A stretch of DNA of 64,000 bases from Serinibacter arcticus (GCF_004786095.1 NZ_RHPJ01000001.1:248001-312000); one strand, 5' to 3'. Counted from the first letter of the stretch, positions 28,389 through 37,590 are shown. Numbers and translations: made by a program. The notes: a model not told the origin generated them from the sequence alone.

Positions 28389-29615
28389 GTGAAGCGTCAG
28401 GTGCCATCACTGGAGATGCTGCGGCAGACGCTGCGGCTCAAGCCCCTGCAGAGCCCGGTGCGAGCGCGTCTGGAGAAGGCGCAGACGATCGCCGACCTGC
28501 GCGCCGTCGCCAAGCGACGCACCCCGAAGGGCCCCTTCGACTACACCGACGGCGCCGCCGAGGACGAGGTCGGCCTGGCACGCGCCCGGCAGGCGTTCCA
28601 GGACATCGAGCTGCACCCCAGCGTGCTGCGCGACGTCACGACCATCTCCACGGGCTGGGACGTCCTGGGAGCCCCCTCGGCCTACCCGCTGGCCGTGGCC
28701 CCGACCGGGTTCACCCGCCTGATGCACGCCGAGGGCGAGCTCGCCGGGGGGCCGTCGGCCGCCGCGCACGGCATCCCGTTCACCCTCTCCACCCTCGGCA
28801 CCACCTCGATCGAGGACGTGCGCGCCGCCGTACCGCACGGCCGGCTGTGGATGCAGCTGTACATGATGAAGGAGCGCGACCGCTCCCTCGAGCTGGTCGC
28901 CCGCGCCAAGGCGGCGGGCTACGACACGCTGCACATCACCGTGGACACCCCCGTCGCGGGCGCGCGGCACCGCGACAAGCGCAACGGCATGCAGTTCCCG
29001 CCCCAGCTCACCCCCGCCACGTTCCTGGACGCGGCGCCCAAGGTCGGCTGGTGGTGGAACTTCCTCACGACCGAGCCCCTGACCTTCGCGGCCATCTCCT
29101 CCTGGCAGGGCACGGTCGGGGAGCTGCTGGACGCCATGTTCGACCCGGGCATCGACGACGCCGCCCTGGCCGAGGTCCGCCAGGCGTGGGGAGGCACGAT
29201 CGTCGTCAAGGGCGTGCAGTCCCTGGAGGACGCCAAGCGGCTGGCCGGGCTCGGCGTCGACGCGATCACGCTGTCCAACCACGGGGGCCGTCAGCTCGAC
29301 CGCGCCCCCGTACCGTTCCTGCTGCTTCCCGAGGTCGTGCGCGAGGTCGGGTCCGACCTCGAGATCCACCTCGACACCGGGATCATGTCCGGCACCGACA
29401 TCGTCGCCGCCGTCGCCCTCGGCGCCCGCTCCACGATGGTGGGCCGCGCCTACCTCTACGGGCTGATGGCGGGCGGCCGGGCCGGCGTCGACCGGGCGCT
29501 CGACATCCTCACCTCCGAGATCGCGCGCACGATGCGCCTGCTCGGCGTCGCGAGCCTGGAGGAGCTCGGCCCGCGGCACGTCACACAGCTCGAACGGCTC
29601 GTGCCCCGACGCTGA
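28389..29615 (+). CDS. FMN-dependent alpha-hydroxy-acid oxidase/dehydrogenase (LldD-like)
   Basis: 408 aa, GTG start with GGAAGGA upstream. It has the (beta/alpha)8 FMN fold of lactate, glycolate and mandelate oxidising enzymes: [19 protein letters not shown] near residue 50, [33 protein letters not shown], and the catalytic [12 protein letters not shown] with His and Arg near residue 300, followed by [13 protein letters not shown] and [12 protein letters not shown]. The preferred hydroxyacid (lactate or other) is not determined. The gene is divergent from clpS. Confidence 0.92.
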   Translation: MKRQVPSLEMLRQTLRLKPLQSPVRARLEKAQTIADLRAVAKRRTPKGPFDYTDGAAEDEVGLARARQAFQDIELHPSVLRDVTTISTGWDVLGAPSAYPLAVAPTGFTRLMHAEGELAGGPSAAAHGIPFTLSTLGTTSIEDVRAAVPHGRLWMQLYMMKERDRSLELVARAKAAGYDTLHITVDTPVAGARHRDKRNGMQFPPQLTPATFLDAAPKVGWWWNFLTTEPLTFAAISSWQGTVGELLDAMFDPGIDDAALAEVRQAWGGTIVVKGVQSLEDAKRLAGLGVDAITLSNHGGRQLDRAPVPFLLLPEVVREVGSDLEIHLDTGIMSGTDIVAAVALGARSTMVGRAYLYGLMAGGRAGVDRALDILTSEIARTMRLLGVASLEELGPRHVTQLERLVPRR

Positions 29616-29635
29616 GACAGGGCCGCGCGAGCAAC

Positions 29636-29641
29636 TAGTCT
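29636..29641 (+). promoter_or_regulatory. -10 hexamer of the pncB leaderless promoter
   Basis: TAGTCT, then CGCGCC, then the ATG of pncB at 29648. No Shine-Dalgarno sequence lies between. Confidence 0.5.
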
Positions 29642-29647
29642 CGCGCC

Positions 29648-30985
29648 ATGACCACCCGCGCGAGCACCGCACTGCTCACCGACCGCTACGAGCTCACGAT
29701 GATCGAGGCCGCGCTGGCCGACGGCACCGCCGATCGGCCCTGCGTGTTCGAGGTCTTCGCCCGACGGCTGCCGGACGGGCGGCGCTACGGCGTCGTGGCC
29801 GGTACCGGGCGCCTGCTGGAGGCGATCGCCGACTTCCGGTTCGGCCGGGAGGAGCTCGACTGGCTCCGTGAGAACGGGATCGTCGGCGAGCAGACGCTCG
29901 CCTACCTCGAGGACTACCGTTTCCGCGGCAGCATCACGGGCTACGCCGAGGGCGAGCTGTACTTCCCCGGCTCCCCCCTCCTGGTGGTCGAGGCGTCCTT
30001 CGCCGACGGCGTGATCCTCGAGACCCTCGCGCTGTCGATCCTCAACTACGACTCCGCCGTCGCGGCGGCCGCCTCGCGCATGACCGCGGCCGCGGGCGAC
30101 CGCCCGTGCCTGGAGATGGGTTCGCGCCGCGCGCAGGAGCACGCGGCCGTCGCGGCGGCCCGCGCGACCGCCGTCGCCGGCTTCTCCGGCACCTCCAACC
30201 TCGAGGCGGGTCGCCGGTACGGGCTGCGCACGATCGGCACCGCGGCGCACGCGTTCACGCTGCTGCACGACGACGAGCGCTCGGCCTTCGTCTCCCAGGT
30301 CGCCTCCGCGGGGGCCGGGACGACGCTCCTGGTGGACACCTACGACGTCGAGCAGGGTGTCATCACCGCGGTCGACGCCGCCGGGACGGCCCTCGGCGCC
30401 GTCCGGCTCGACTCCGGAGACCTCACGACGGTCGCGCGCGAGGTGCGCGAGCAGCTCGACGACCTCGGGGCGACCGGGACGCGCATCGTGGTCTCCTCCG
30501 ACCTGGACGAGTACGCGATCGCGGCGCTCGCCGTCGCCCCCGTCGACTCCTACGGCGTCGGCACGTCGGTGGTCACCGGATCGGGTGCACCGACGTGCGG
30601 CATGGTCTACAAGCTGGTGCTGCGTGAGGGCAGCGACGGCGAGATGCACGCCGTCGCGAAGGCCTCGGCGGGCGGGAAGTCCAGCGTCGGCGGCCGCAAG
30701 GTCGCCGGTCGACGGATCGAGAACGGGCTGGCGACCGAGGAGGTCGTGCTCCTGTCCCCCGACGCCGATCTGCCCGCGCTCGACCAGGTCGCCGAGGTCG
30801 CCGAGCTGCGACCGCTGCACGTGCCGCTCGTGGTCGACGGGGTCGTGGACGAGCGGTTCGTCGGCCCCGAGGGCGTGCGACGCGCGACCGAGCGGCACGC
30901 GGCGTCGATCCGCGAGCTGCCGCGGGCGGCGCTGCGGCTGTCCGCCGGGGAGCCGGCGATCCCGACGGAGGTCGTCGCGGTCTAG
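29648..30985 (+). CDS. pncB: Nicotinate phosphoribosyltransferase
   Basis: 445 aa. It makes nicotinate mononucleotide from nicotinate and PRPP in NAD salvage. The family pattern TDRYELTMIEAAL at the N-terminus (catalytic-site Tyr region), FEVFARRLPDGRRYGVVAG, GSRRAQEHAAVAAARA, GTSNLEAGRRYGL, GTAAHAF (conserved His) and VRLDSGDLTTVAREVR are all present. It stands alone here, but the de novo NAD operon lies at 52-57 kb. No NrtR-type palindrome is evident before the gene. Confidence 0.95.
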   Translation: MTTRASTALLTDRYELTMIEAALADGTADRPCVFEVFARRLPDGRRYGVVAGTGRLLEAIADFRFGREELDWLRENGIVGEQTLAYLEDYRFRGSITGYAEGELYFPGSPLLVVEASFADGVILETLALSILNYDSAVAAAASRMTAAAGDRPCLEMGSRRAQEHAAVAAARATAVAGFSGTSNLEAGRRYGLRTIGTAAHAFTLLHDDERSAFVSQVASAGAGTTLLVDTYDVEQGVITAVDAAGTALGAVRLDSGDLTTVAREVREQLDDLGATGTRIVVSSDLDEYAIAALAVAPVDSYGVGTSVVTGSGAPTCGMVYKLVLREGSDGEMHAVAKASAGGKSSVGGRKVAGRRIENGLATEEVVLLSPDADLPALDQVAEVAELRPLHVPLVVDGVVDERFVGPEGVRRATERHAASIRELPRAALRLSAGEPAIPTEVVAV

Positions 30986-31000
30986 GCCACGGCGGGCTCC

Positions 31001-31018
31001 GGTAAGGCATGGCTTACC
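31001..31018. promoter_or_regulatory. Iron-box-like palindrome upstream of the heme protein gene
   Basis: GGTAAGGCATGGCTTACC is an 18-bp near-palindrome; GGTAAG and CTTACC half-sites resemble those of the DtxR/IdeR iron box (AGGTTAG...CTAACCT) but the centre is 5 bp longer than the classic site. TACACT 8 bp downstream (31026) would be the -10, so a protein bound here would block the promoter. Binding by an iron-sensing repressor is inferred. Confidence 0.55.
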
Positions 31019-31073
31019 TTGCGTCTACACTCGTGCCCGGAGCCACCGCACCGGTGGCCGGGAGTCTCGACGG

Positions 31074-32060
31074 GTGGTGTCGGCGGTGGCGGAGAGCTGT
31101 GAGTGCGGTGGCGGGCCGGTGCCCGCCTGCGGGCGTCGAGGAGTCAGCGACCTGCGGCTGCTCGAGGATCTCGCCCCCGACACGCTGGCCGACCTCACGG
31201 TCGACCTGCCGGCGCTCGTGGACCACCTGCAGCTGCTCGACGGCGTCACCGCCGTCACGAGCGGTCACGGTGCGGCCCTCGCCTCGACCGGTCGCTACGG
31301 TGCGCTGACCACCGTCGGTGGCCCGATCGCCCAGCCGGCCATCGCGCTGCGGCACGCACCGGGCGTCGTCGCGACGGCGCTGCGCGTCGCCCCTGGCCCG
31401 TCCATCCACCTGACGCAGCCGGCGGCCGCCAGCGTGGACCTGTTCGACGCGACCGGTCGCCGCGTGCACCAGGCCAGGCTCGCCGCCCCCCAGGACGCGC
31501 GGCTGCTGGACTCGGTCGAGCCGCCGTCGGAGGACGGCCTCGACGGCGGGGTCGACGGCCGGCTCGACGGTGCGACCACCCTCCCCCCGGCACCCGTGCC
31601 CGCGCGCCCCGGCGTCGACGACCAGATCGACCTCGTGGACTCGCACCTGACCGACGCCGGCGGGGCGCGGCTGCGCACGCTCACGGGTCACGACGGCGAG
31701 GACGCCCGCCCCGTCGGCCACTGGCTGCTGCCCGACGTGCTCGCGGGGGTCGCCGAGCTCGGGCTGCGTCCCACGTTCACCGTGACCTCGGGGCTGCAGC
31801 AGAGCCACACGGGGCGGGTCGAGGCGATCGGCCACGCGGGACGCACGCTGCGGCTGCGGTCGGAGGGGGCGGTGCTCGCCGTCTCGCAGGCCTCGGTCCA
31901 CCGCATGTGGGTGACGCGGGCGCAGGGGCCGCACGGTCCGACGTCGGCCCTGGAGATGTTCGACGCCGACGGCCGCGCCCTCGTCCTGATCACCCTGACC
32001 GGCCACCACCCGCCCGCCGCGCTCCGCGCGTGGGAGGAGCTGCTGGCGCTCCAGCAGTAG
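31074..32060 (+). CDS. HmuS/HemS-type hemin-degrading factor
   Basis: 328 aa from the GTG at 31074; a second GTG follows at 31077. Both halves of the HemS/ChuS fold can be followed. Half 1 has VTAVTSGHGAALASTGRYG and VDLFDATGRRVHQARL. Half 2 has VTSGLQQSHTGRVEAI, VHRMWVTRAQGPHG, then TSALEMFDADGRALVLI. These correspond to the RNE...VHE..G.Y, Q.HTG.V and VWVVRKP....TSLE.FDA patterns of the family, which bind heme and release iron by ring opening or traffic it. A His in LVDSHLTD may be the heme ligand. No hmuTUV genes are near; an iron-box-like palindrome lies 55 nt upstream. Confidence 0.8.
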   Translation: MVSAVAESCECGGGPVPACGRRGVSDLRLLEDLAPDTLADLTVDLPALVDHLQLLDGVTAVTSGHGAALASTGRYGALTTVGGPIAQPAIALRHAPGVVATALRVAPGPSIHLTQPAAASVDLFDATGRRVHQARLAAPQDARLLDSVEPPSEDGLDGGVDGRLDGATTLPPAPVPARPGVDDQIDLVDSHLTDAGGARLRTLTGHDGEDARPVGHWLLPDVLAGVAELGLRPTFTVTSGLQQSHTGRVEAIGHAGRTLRLRSEGAVLAVSQASVHRMWVTRAQGPHGPTSALEMFDADGRALVLITLTGHHPPAALRAWEELLALQQ

Positions 32061-32078
32061 CCGGCGGCCGACGACGGG

Positions 32079-33998
32079 TCAGGTCCGGCCGACGAACCAG
32101 TTCCGGACCTGGGCGATCCGGCTCGTGAGCTGCTCCGCGTTGGCGAGCGGGACCTCGGGCCCGCCCGAGTGCTGGCGCAGCCGGGAGTGGACGACGCCGT
32201 GCGGCGTGCTCGACCGCCGCGCCCACGCCGAGACGAGCTGGTTCAGCTCCTTGCGCAGCCGCGTCAGCTCGCGGTGGTCCACCACGTCGCTCCCCGCCCA
32301 GCCGGGCTCCCCGGGAACGGCAGCGGCGGCCCGCCCGTGCCCCGCCCGCAGGTGCACCGCCTGCCGGTCGCGCAGCGCGGAGGCCATCTCGTCGGTCTCC
32401 ATCAGCCCGGGGATCGCGAGGAAGTCGGACTCGACCTCGCCGCCGATGTCGCCGCCGGTCCCGAACTGGCCGCCGTCGAACAGCACGTGGTCGAACGAGG
32501 CCTGGGCCTCCAGGGCCTGGAACCCCGGCCCGTCGAGGTCGTCGGAGGCCTTCTCCTCGCGGTTGGCCTCGGCCAGCGCGGCGTCGTCGAGCATCTCGCC
32601 CTCGGGGCCGTCCTTGGAGGGCCGGTCCAGCGCGTGGTCGCGCTCCAGCTCGAGCTCACCCGCGAGGTTCAGCAGCACCGGCACGCTCGGCAGGAAGATC
32701 GACGCGGTCTCGCCGCGCCGCCTGGCCCGCACGAACCGGCCGACGGCCTGGGCGAAGAACAGGGGCGTCGCGGTCGCCGTCGCGTAGACCCCGACCGCGA
32801 GCCGCGGCACGTCCACACCCTCCGACACCATGCGCACCGCGACCATCCACCGCTGGCGCCCGGCCCCGAACTCCTCGATGCGGCCGGAGGCACCGGCGTC
32901 GTCGGACAGGACGACGACGGCGGGCTCCCCCGTGATCGCCCGCAGCTGCGCGGCGTAGGCGCGCGCCACGGTCTGGTCGGTCGCGATGACGAGCCCACCG
33001 GCGTCCGGCACGGTGCGCCGCACCTGCGTGAGCCTCGTGTCGGCGGCCTTGAGGACGGCGGGGATCCACTCGCCGTCGGGCGCCAGCGCCGTGCGCCACG
33101 CCTGGCCGATCATGTCCTTCGTCAGCGGCTCGCCGAGGCGCGCGCTGACCTCGTCACCGGCGCTGGTGCGCCACCGCATCTGCCCCGAGTAGGCCAGGAA
33201 CATCACGGGCCGCACGACGCCGTCGCGCAGCGCGTCGCCGTAGCCGTAGGTGTAGTCGGCGCTGGAGCGCCGCACGCCGTCGGCGTCCGGCTCGTAGGCG
33301 ATGAAGGGGATGGGGGCCGTGTCGGAGCGGAACGGCGTCCCGGTGAGCGAGAGCCGGCGCTCCGCGTGCTCGAAGGCGTGCCGCACGCCGTCGCCCCACG
33401 TCAGGGCGTCACCGGCGTGGTGCACCTCGTCGAGGATGACGAGCGTGGGCGCCGACCGCGTGCGGGACCGGTGCAGATCGGGGTTCGCGCCGACCTGGGC
33501 GTACGTCAGCGCGACGCCGTTGAAGTGCGAGCCGTGCCGCTGCTGCGCGTTGCGGAACGTCGGGTCGATCGCGATGCCGACGCGGGCGGCGGCGTCGGCC
33601 CACTGCGTCTTGAGGTGCTCGGTGGGGGCGACGACGGCGATGCGCGTCACGATCCGGCGCGCGAGCAGCTCGGTGGCCACGCGCAGCGCGAACGTCGTCT
33701 TGCCGGCCCCCGGTGTCGCGACCGCGAGGAAGTCCTTCGGGTTGCGCTCGCCGTACGTCTCGAGCGCCGCCGCCTGCCACGCTCGCAGGTTGCCGGCCGT
33801 GCCCCATGCGGCACGTGCGGGGAAGGCGGGTGAGAGGTGTTCCGCCGCCGACGGCGAGGGTTGCGTCGGGAGCGATGCGGGAGGGGCGGAGGAGACCGAC
33901 TCCGCGCGCCACGAGTCGAACAGGTCGGGCTCGTCGTCCTGCCCGGGCTGCTGACCCCGGGCCGTACCGCCTGCGTCGGCGCGCCGGGGCGCGCTCAC
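32079..33998 (-). CDS. Superfamily 2 DEAD/DEAH-box helicase
   Basis: 639 aa, GTG start overlapping the DUF3039 stop. After an about 70-residue low-complexity N-tail come the helicase motifs: RAWQAAALETYGERNPKDF, Walker A ATPGAGKTTFAL near residue 95, DEVHH (Walker B), SLTGTPFR, and in the second RecA domain RMVSEGVDVPRLAVGVYATATATPLFFAQAVGRFVRAR. The layout is like UvrB/type III restriction-type helicases without a nuclease domain visible. A 190-residue C-terminal extension of unknown function follows. Pairing with a DUF3039 gene recurs in Actinobacteria. Function in DNA or RNA repair is plausible but not shown. Confidence 0.88.
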   Translation of the reverse strand: MSAPRRADAGGTARGQQPGQDDEPDLFDSWRAESVSSAPPASLPTQPSPSAAEHLSPAFPARAAWGTAGNLRAWQAAALETYGERNPKDFLAVATPGAGKTTFALRVATELLARRIVTRIAVVAPTEHLKTQWADAAARVGIAIDPTFRNAQQRHGSHFNGVALTYAQVGANPDLHRSRTRSAPTLVILDEVHHAGDALTWGDGVRHAFEHAERRLSLTGTPFRSDTAPIPFIAYEPDADGVRRSSADYTYGYGDALRDGVVRPVMFLAYSGQMRWRTSAGDEVSARLGEPLTKDMIGQAWRTALAPDGEWIPAVLKAADTRLTQVRRTVPDAGGLVIATDQTVARAYAAQLRAITGEPAVVVLSDDAGASGRIEEFGAGRQRWMVAVRMVSEGVDVPRLAVGVYATATATPLFFAQAVGRFVRARRRGETASIFLPSVPVLLNLAGELELERDHALDRPSKDGPEGEMLDDAALAEANREEKASDDLDGPGFQALEAQASFDHVLFDGGQFGTGGDIGGEVESDFLAIPGLMETDEMASALRDRQAVHLRAGHGRAAAAVPGEPGWAGSDVVDHRELTRLRKELNQLVSAWARRSSTPHGVVHSRLRQHSGGPEVPLANAEQLTSRIAQVRNWFVGRT

Positions 33999-34360
33999 GC
34001 GTCCGATCCGCCGGACCCGGAGCCGCCCAAGCCGGAGCCCGAGCCGTTCGAGTCACCGGAACCGCCGCTGCCGCCGTGCATGCCCGCGTAGATCTCCTTG
34101 CACGCGGGGCACACCGGGAACCGGCTGGGATCGCGCGTGGGGAGCCAGATCTTGCCGCACAGCGCGATGACCGGCTCGCCCGACATCGCCGAGGAGAGGA
34201 TGCGGTCCTTCGGCACGTAGTGCGCGTAGCGCTCGTTGTCGCCCGGCTGCGTGGCGTGCCGCGTCTCGGTGCGCTCGAGGGTGCCGGTGGAGCCCTGCGT
34301 GGCCGGACCCGAGGGACCCTCGGGAGCTCCGGGGGTGCTCGGCGGCAGGGGCTCACTCAT
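33995..34360 (-). CDS. DUF3039 protein
   Basis: 121 aa. Core residues 30-95 carry the DUF3039 pattern: ERYAHYVPKDRI, ALCGKIWLPTRDPSRFPVCPACKEIY, in which one Cys plus the CPxC pair could bind zinc. The tail is a Gly/Ser-rich linker of about 25 residues, longer than usual. The stop overlaps the helicase start (GTGA), so the two are translationally coupled. TACACT 7 nt before the ATG marks a leaderless promoter. Function unknown. Confidence 0.88.
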   Translation of the reverse strand: MSEPLPPSTPGAPEGPSGPATQGSTGTLERTETRHATQPGDNERYAHYVPKDRILSSAMSGEPVIALCGKIWLPTRDPSRFPVCPACKEIYAGMHGGSGGSGDSNGSGSGLGGSGSGGSDA

Positions 34361-34367
34361 GGTCCCG

Positions 34368-34373
34368 AGTGTA
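34368..34373 (-). promoter_or_regulatory. -10 hexamer of the DUF3039-helicase leaderless promoter
   Basis: TACACT, 7 nt spacing (CGGGACC), then the ATG at 34360. Confidence 0.45.
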
Positions 34374-34472
34374 CGGGGACCCTCCGACGCGATGGGTCCC
34401 GGCGGCCTCCCGAACCACCCGCCCACCGCCGCACCGGGCGACCGCAGGACCGTCGGCCCTGATCAGTGGCGA

Positions 34473-36110
34473 TCAGTGCTTCGGCCACGACCGGATCGTG
34501 GTGAGAAGTCGCACAGCTCGCCGGTCGAGCAGCCGCCCGCCCCACCGCAGCCCGTGGAACGCGACCACCACCCCCGTCGCCGCGCCGAGCGCCAGCGTCA
34601 GCCACGCCCAGGCGGTCCCGGCCGCGAACACCGGGATCAGCGTCAGCGCCGTCGGGAGGACGATGACGCCGAGCACCGCGAACGACCCCAGCTGGGCCAC
34701 GAACGTCGCCCCCATCGCCCCGGTCTGGTTCGCCATCGGATTCGATCCGGGGGGCGCGGCCGGATAGGGCACCGCGGCGCTGAACACCGCCGAGACCCCG
34801 GTCCCCGTGCCGAGCAGCGCGAGCGAGAGCCCGAGGACCGCGGGCAGCAGCTCGGCGCGGCCGCCGACGACCGGCAGCACCACGCTCAGCAGGACCGTCA
34901 GCGGCGCGAGCCAGATCAGGACCGCCAGCGCCCTGCCCCACCGGTCGTCGATCCCGCGGACGTCCGAGGCGACGTGCAGCCAGAACGCCGTGGAGTCGTA
35001 GGCGACGTCGTCGTGCACCGCCCACGCCCCGATCCACGCCACGAGCGGTCCGACGGCGAGCACGGCCCACCCGAGCGCGACCCCGCGGTCGAGACCCGTG
35101 TCCTGGTTCGAGATCAGGAACGCCATCATGATCGGGAGCACCGGCAGGACCAGGATCGACAGCGCCTGCGTGAGGTAGCGCGGGTCACCGCGCCAGTACC
35201 GCAGGGACCGCGCGGCCACGGCCGCCGCGCCCGGGCTCACGCCACGCGCCACGAGCCGCGCCACGAACGGGAGCCGCGTGCTCCGCGTCCCGCCCGACGG
35301 CCCGCCGGAGCCGACCGTCGTCATCGTGCGCACCAGCAGCCGCTGGTAGAGCGGCAGCGCCAGCGCGATCGTCGCCAGCACGATCGCCAGCCGCGCGACG
35401 GCGAGAACCCCCTCGCCCGCGGCGACGTCGGCCGGGATCGCCCACGGTGCGCCGAACGGCGTCCACGCGAGCACCCCCGCCACGGCGTCGTAGGACAGAC
35501 CGCCCAGGTCGACGCTCTGGAGGAAGGACGGCGTCAGCGCCAGCACGAGCACGAGCACCCCGGCCACGAGCCCGGCCAGATCGCGACCGCGGCGGCCGCG
35601 CATGGCGCCGGACGCCGCCGTCGTGGTGACGCGGGCGAGCAGGAAGCACAGCAGCGCCCCCAGCACGCCGCAGACGATCGCCACCAGGACCGTCACCACG
35701 CTGGTGGCGGTCCCGGACGTGCTGAGCCAGGCGAACGCCGACCCCACGGACAGCAGCACGGTCACGACGCCGGGGATCGAGACCGCCCCGGCGAGCAGGA
35801 GTCCGACGGCGAACCGCCGGCTCGGCGCGAGGTAGACCGCGAACCGCTGCGGGTCGAGCGTGCTGTCCAGGCCGAACGCGAGCACGGGCACGACGGCCCA
35901 CCCGAGCACCATGACCGAGCCGGCCAGCACCAGCGCGGTGCTGCGGACGCCGTCGTCGACGACGTTGAGCGCGGCCATCCCGGCGACGCCGAGCGCGAGC
36001 AGCCCCAGCCCGTAGACCACACCGACGACGAGCAGGACGATGCGCCACTTCTCGCGCAGCAGCGTGTTGCGCAGGAGGGCGAACCTCAGTCGCGCGAGGG
36101 TCGCAACCAC
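34473..36110 (-). CDS. ABC transporter permease (about 12 membrane segments)
   Basis: 545 aa from the GTG at 36110, which lies 25 nt inside the 3' end of the ATPase gene. Roughly twelve hydrophobic segments run through the protein, with a central cytoplasmic stretch rich in Arg (RSTRLPFVARLVARG). It looks like the large single-chain permeases of ABC-2-type exporters. Substrate is unknown. Its only partner in the window is the ATPase just upstream; there is no accessory lipoprotein or regulator. Confidence 0.75.
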   Translation of the reverse strand: MVATLARLRFALLRNTLLREKWRIVLLVVGVVYGLGLLALGVAGMAALNVVDDGVRSTALVLAGSVMVLGWAVVPVLAFGLDSTLDPQRFAVYLAPSRRFAVGLLLAGAVSIPGVVTVLLSVGSAFAWLSTSGTATSVVTVLVAIVCGVLGALLCFLLARVTTTAASGAMRGRRGRDLAGLVAGVLVLVLALTPSFLQSVDLGGLSYDAVAGVLAWTPFGAPWAIPADVAAGEGVLAVARLAIVLATIALALPLYQRLLVRTMTTVGSGGPSGGTRSTRLPFVARLVARGVSPGAAAVAARSLRYWRGDPRYLTQALSILVLPVLPIMMAFLISNQDTGLDRGVALGWAVLAVGPLVAWIGAWAVHDDVAYDSTAFWLHVASDVRGIDDRWGRALAVLIWLAPLTVLLSVVLPVVGGRAELLPAVLGLSLALLGTGTGVSAVFSAAVPYPAAPPGSNPMANQTGAMGATFVAQLGSFAVLGVIVLPTALTLIPVFAAGTAWAWLTLALGAATGVVVAFHGLRWGGRLLDRRAVRLLTTIRSWPKH

Positions 36111-36877
36111 GGCAGACCTCCCATCGCCTCGGTCGCGCCGACGAGCTGCGCGAACCGGGCCTCGAGGTTTCCGCCGCCGACCTCGTCGATCGTGCCGGAG
36201 GCCACGAGAGCCCCGTCGTTGATGACGGCGACGTGCGTGCACAGGCGCTCGACGAGCTCCATCACGTGGCTCGAGAGCACGACGGTGCCGCCGTTGGCCA
36301 CGAAGTCGCCGAGCAGGCCGCGGATGTGGGCCGCGGAGACGGGGTCGACGGACTCGAACGGCTCGTCGAGCACGAGCACGCTGGGCGCGTGCACCATCGC
36401 GGTCGCGAGGCCGATCTTCTTCGTCATGCCGGCCGAGTAGTCGGCGACCAGCTTGCCCGCGTCGTCCTGGAGCCCGAGGACGCCCAGCAGGTCGTCGGTG
36501 CGCTGCGTCACGACGGCGGGGTCCATCCCCCGCAGCAGGCCCGCGTAGGTCACGAGCTCGGCACCCGTGAGCCGGTCGAAGAGGCGGAAGCCGTCGGGCA
36601 GGATGCCGAGCTGCCTCTTGGCGGTGTGCGGGTCGCGCCACACGTCGACGCCGTGCACGTAGGCGGTCCCGGCGTCGGGGGCGAGGAGGCCCGTGGCCAT
36701 GCTCAGGGTGGTCGTCTTGCCCGCACCGTTGGGGCCGACGATGCCGAAGTAGGAGCCGGCGGGGATCGAGAGCTCGAACTGCTGCACGGCGACCTTGGCG
36801 CCGAACCGTTTGAACAGGCCCCACGTGCGCAGGGCGGGCGGGATCGGATCGGGGGTGGCGGCTGCTGCGACGTCCAT
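36086..36877 (-). CDS. ABC transporter ATP-binding protein
   Basis: 263 aa from the ATG at 36877, with GGTGGAGG just upstream. Walker A GPNGAGKTTT (about residue 50), signature YSAGMTKKIGL and Walker B VLVLDEPFESVD are present, followed by the H-loop SSHVMEL. The order resembles ABC-2-type exporter ATPases (CcmA-like). The 3' end overlaps the permease start by 25 nt. Confidence 0.92.
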   Translation of the reverse strand: MDVAAAATPDPIPPALRTWGLFKRFGAKVAVQQFELSIPAGSYFGIVGPNGAGKTTTLSMATGLLAPDAGTAYVHGVDVWRDPHTAKRQLGILPDGFRLFDRLTGAELVTYAGLLRGMDPAVVTQRTDDLLGVLGLQDDAGKLVADYSAGMTKKIGLATAMVHAPSVLVLDEPFESVDPVSAAHIRGLLGDFVANGGTVVLSSHVMELVERLCTHVAVINDGALVASGTIDEVGGGNLEARFAQLVGATEAMGGLPWLRPSRD

Positions 36878-36950
36878 GCCTCCACCCTCGCAGAGGCGCC
36901 GCTCCCCCGCCTCAGCCACGAGACGGAGAGGCGGACCCGTCCGGGTACGA

Positions 36951-36993
36951 CGAGAGGACGGGTCCTGCCGGGTGGCAGGGTCCCGTCCTCTCG
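36951..36993. terminator. Terminator after hup
   Basis: Nested inverted repeats CGAGAGGACGGG / CCCGTCCTCTCG with inner CCTGCC / GGCAGG around GGGT form an about 18-bp stem, placed 40 nt after the hup stop. Confidence 0.8.
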
Positions 36994-37033
36994 GATCCTC
37001 TCGCCGCGGGTCAGCGCCCGCAGCGGGGTGGGA

Positions 37034-37315
37034 TCACTTGCCGACGGCGGCCTTCAGCGTGCTTCCCGCGGAGAGCTTGACGCCGTAGCCGGCGGGGATC
37101 GAGATCTCCTCGCCCGTGCGCGGGTTGCGGCCCGTGCGGGCGGCGCGCTCGACGCGCTCGGCCGAGAGCAGGCCGGTCACCTTGACGGCCTCGCCCTTGC
37201 CGAGGTTCTCGATGAGAACCTCCTGGAAGGCGGCGAGCGCGTCGTCGGCCTGCTTCTTGGTCAGGGACGCCTTGTCGGCGATGGCGGCAACGAGGTCAGT
37301 GCGGTTAACGGTCAC
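37034..37315 (-). CDS. hup: HU family DNA-binding protein
   Basis: 93 aa, GTG start (VTVNRTDLVAAIADKA), with AAGGGG nearby as ribosome site. The HU/IHF fold is complete: alpha-helical dimer part (residues 1-45), then the DNA-binding arm ARTGRNPRTGEEISIPAG near residues 60-75 and the closing helix. It bends and coats DNA in the nucleoid. Unlike the long actinobacterial HU proteins it lacks a Lys-rich C-terminal tail, so it is the short type. The 275-nt upstream region has phased direct repeats. Confidence 0.96.
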   Translation of the reverse strand: MTVNRTDLVAAIADKASLTKKQADDALAAFQEVLIENLGKGEAVKVTGLLSAERVERAARTGRNPRTGEEISIPAGYGVKLSAGSTLKAAVGK

Positions 37316-37449
37316 AGGTTTCCCCTTCTCATCTCGCGCGCACCGTGCGCGCTTTCGGGTGGAGACACTACGCGCTCTGCGCGCAGAATCCGCACGAACA
37401 CGCCGTTTTCTCGATTGGCCACCCGGGCGGACGGCGTGGTAGCCCGCGA

Positions 37450-37501
37450 CCGTGACCTCGCCGTGACCTTCACGCAACACTCAACCCGCAGGGCTGTGAC
37501 C
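37450..37501 (+). repeat. Phased direct repeats CCGTGACC upstream of hup
   Basis: CCGTGACC at 37450 and 37461, and CTGTGACC at 37494, are 11 and 33 bp apart, one and three helical turns. They lie 135-185 nt upstream of the hup start. The remaining region 37316-37590 holds no gene I can support. A regulator-binding role is only a guess. Confidence 0.4.
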
Positions 37502-37590
37502 TGCAACGACGCGTACGGAGGGCGACAGCGGGTGGCGCGTGCCGCGCGGGGTCGCCGAGACGGCGGAATGTCGGCCGATCCCGCGGCGTG

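Noticed and set aside
31001-31018. Canonical DtxR/IdeR iron box
   Set aside because: Half-sites match but are 5 bp farther apart than in the consensus, so it is listed only as iron-box-like.
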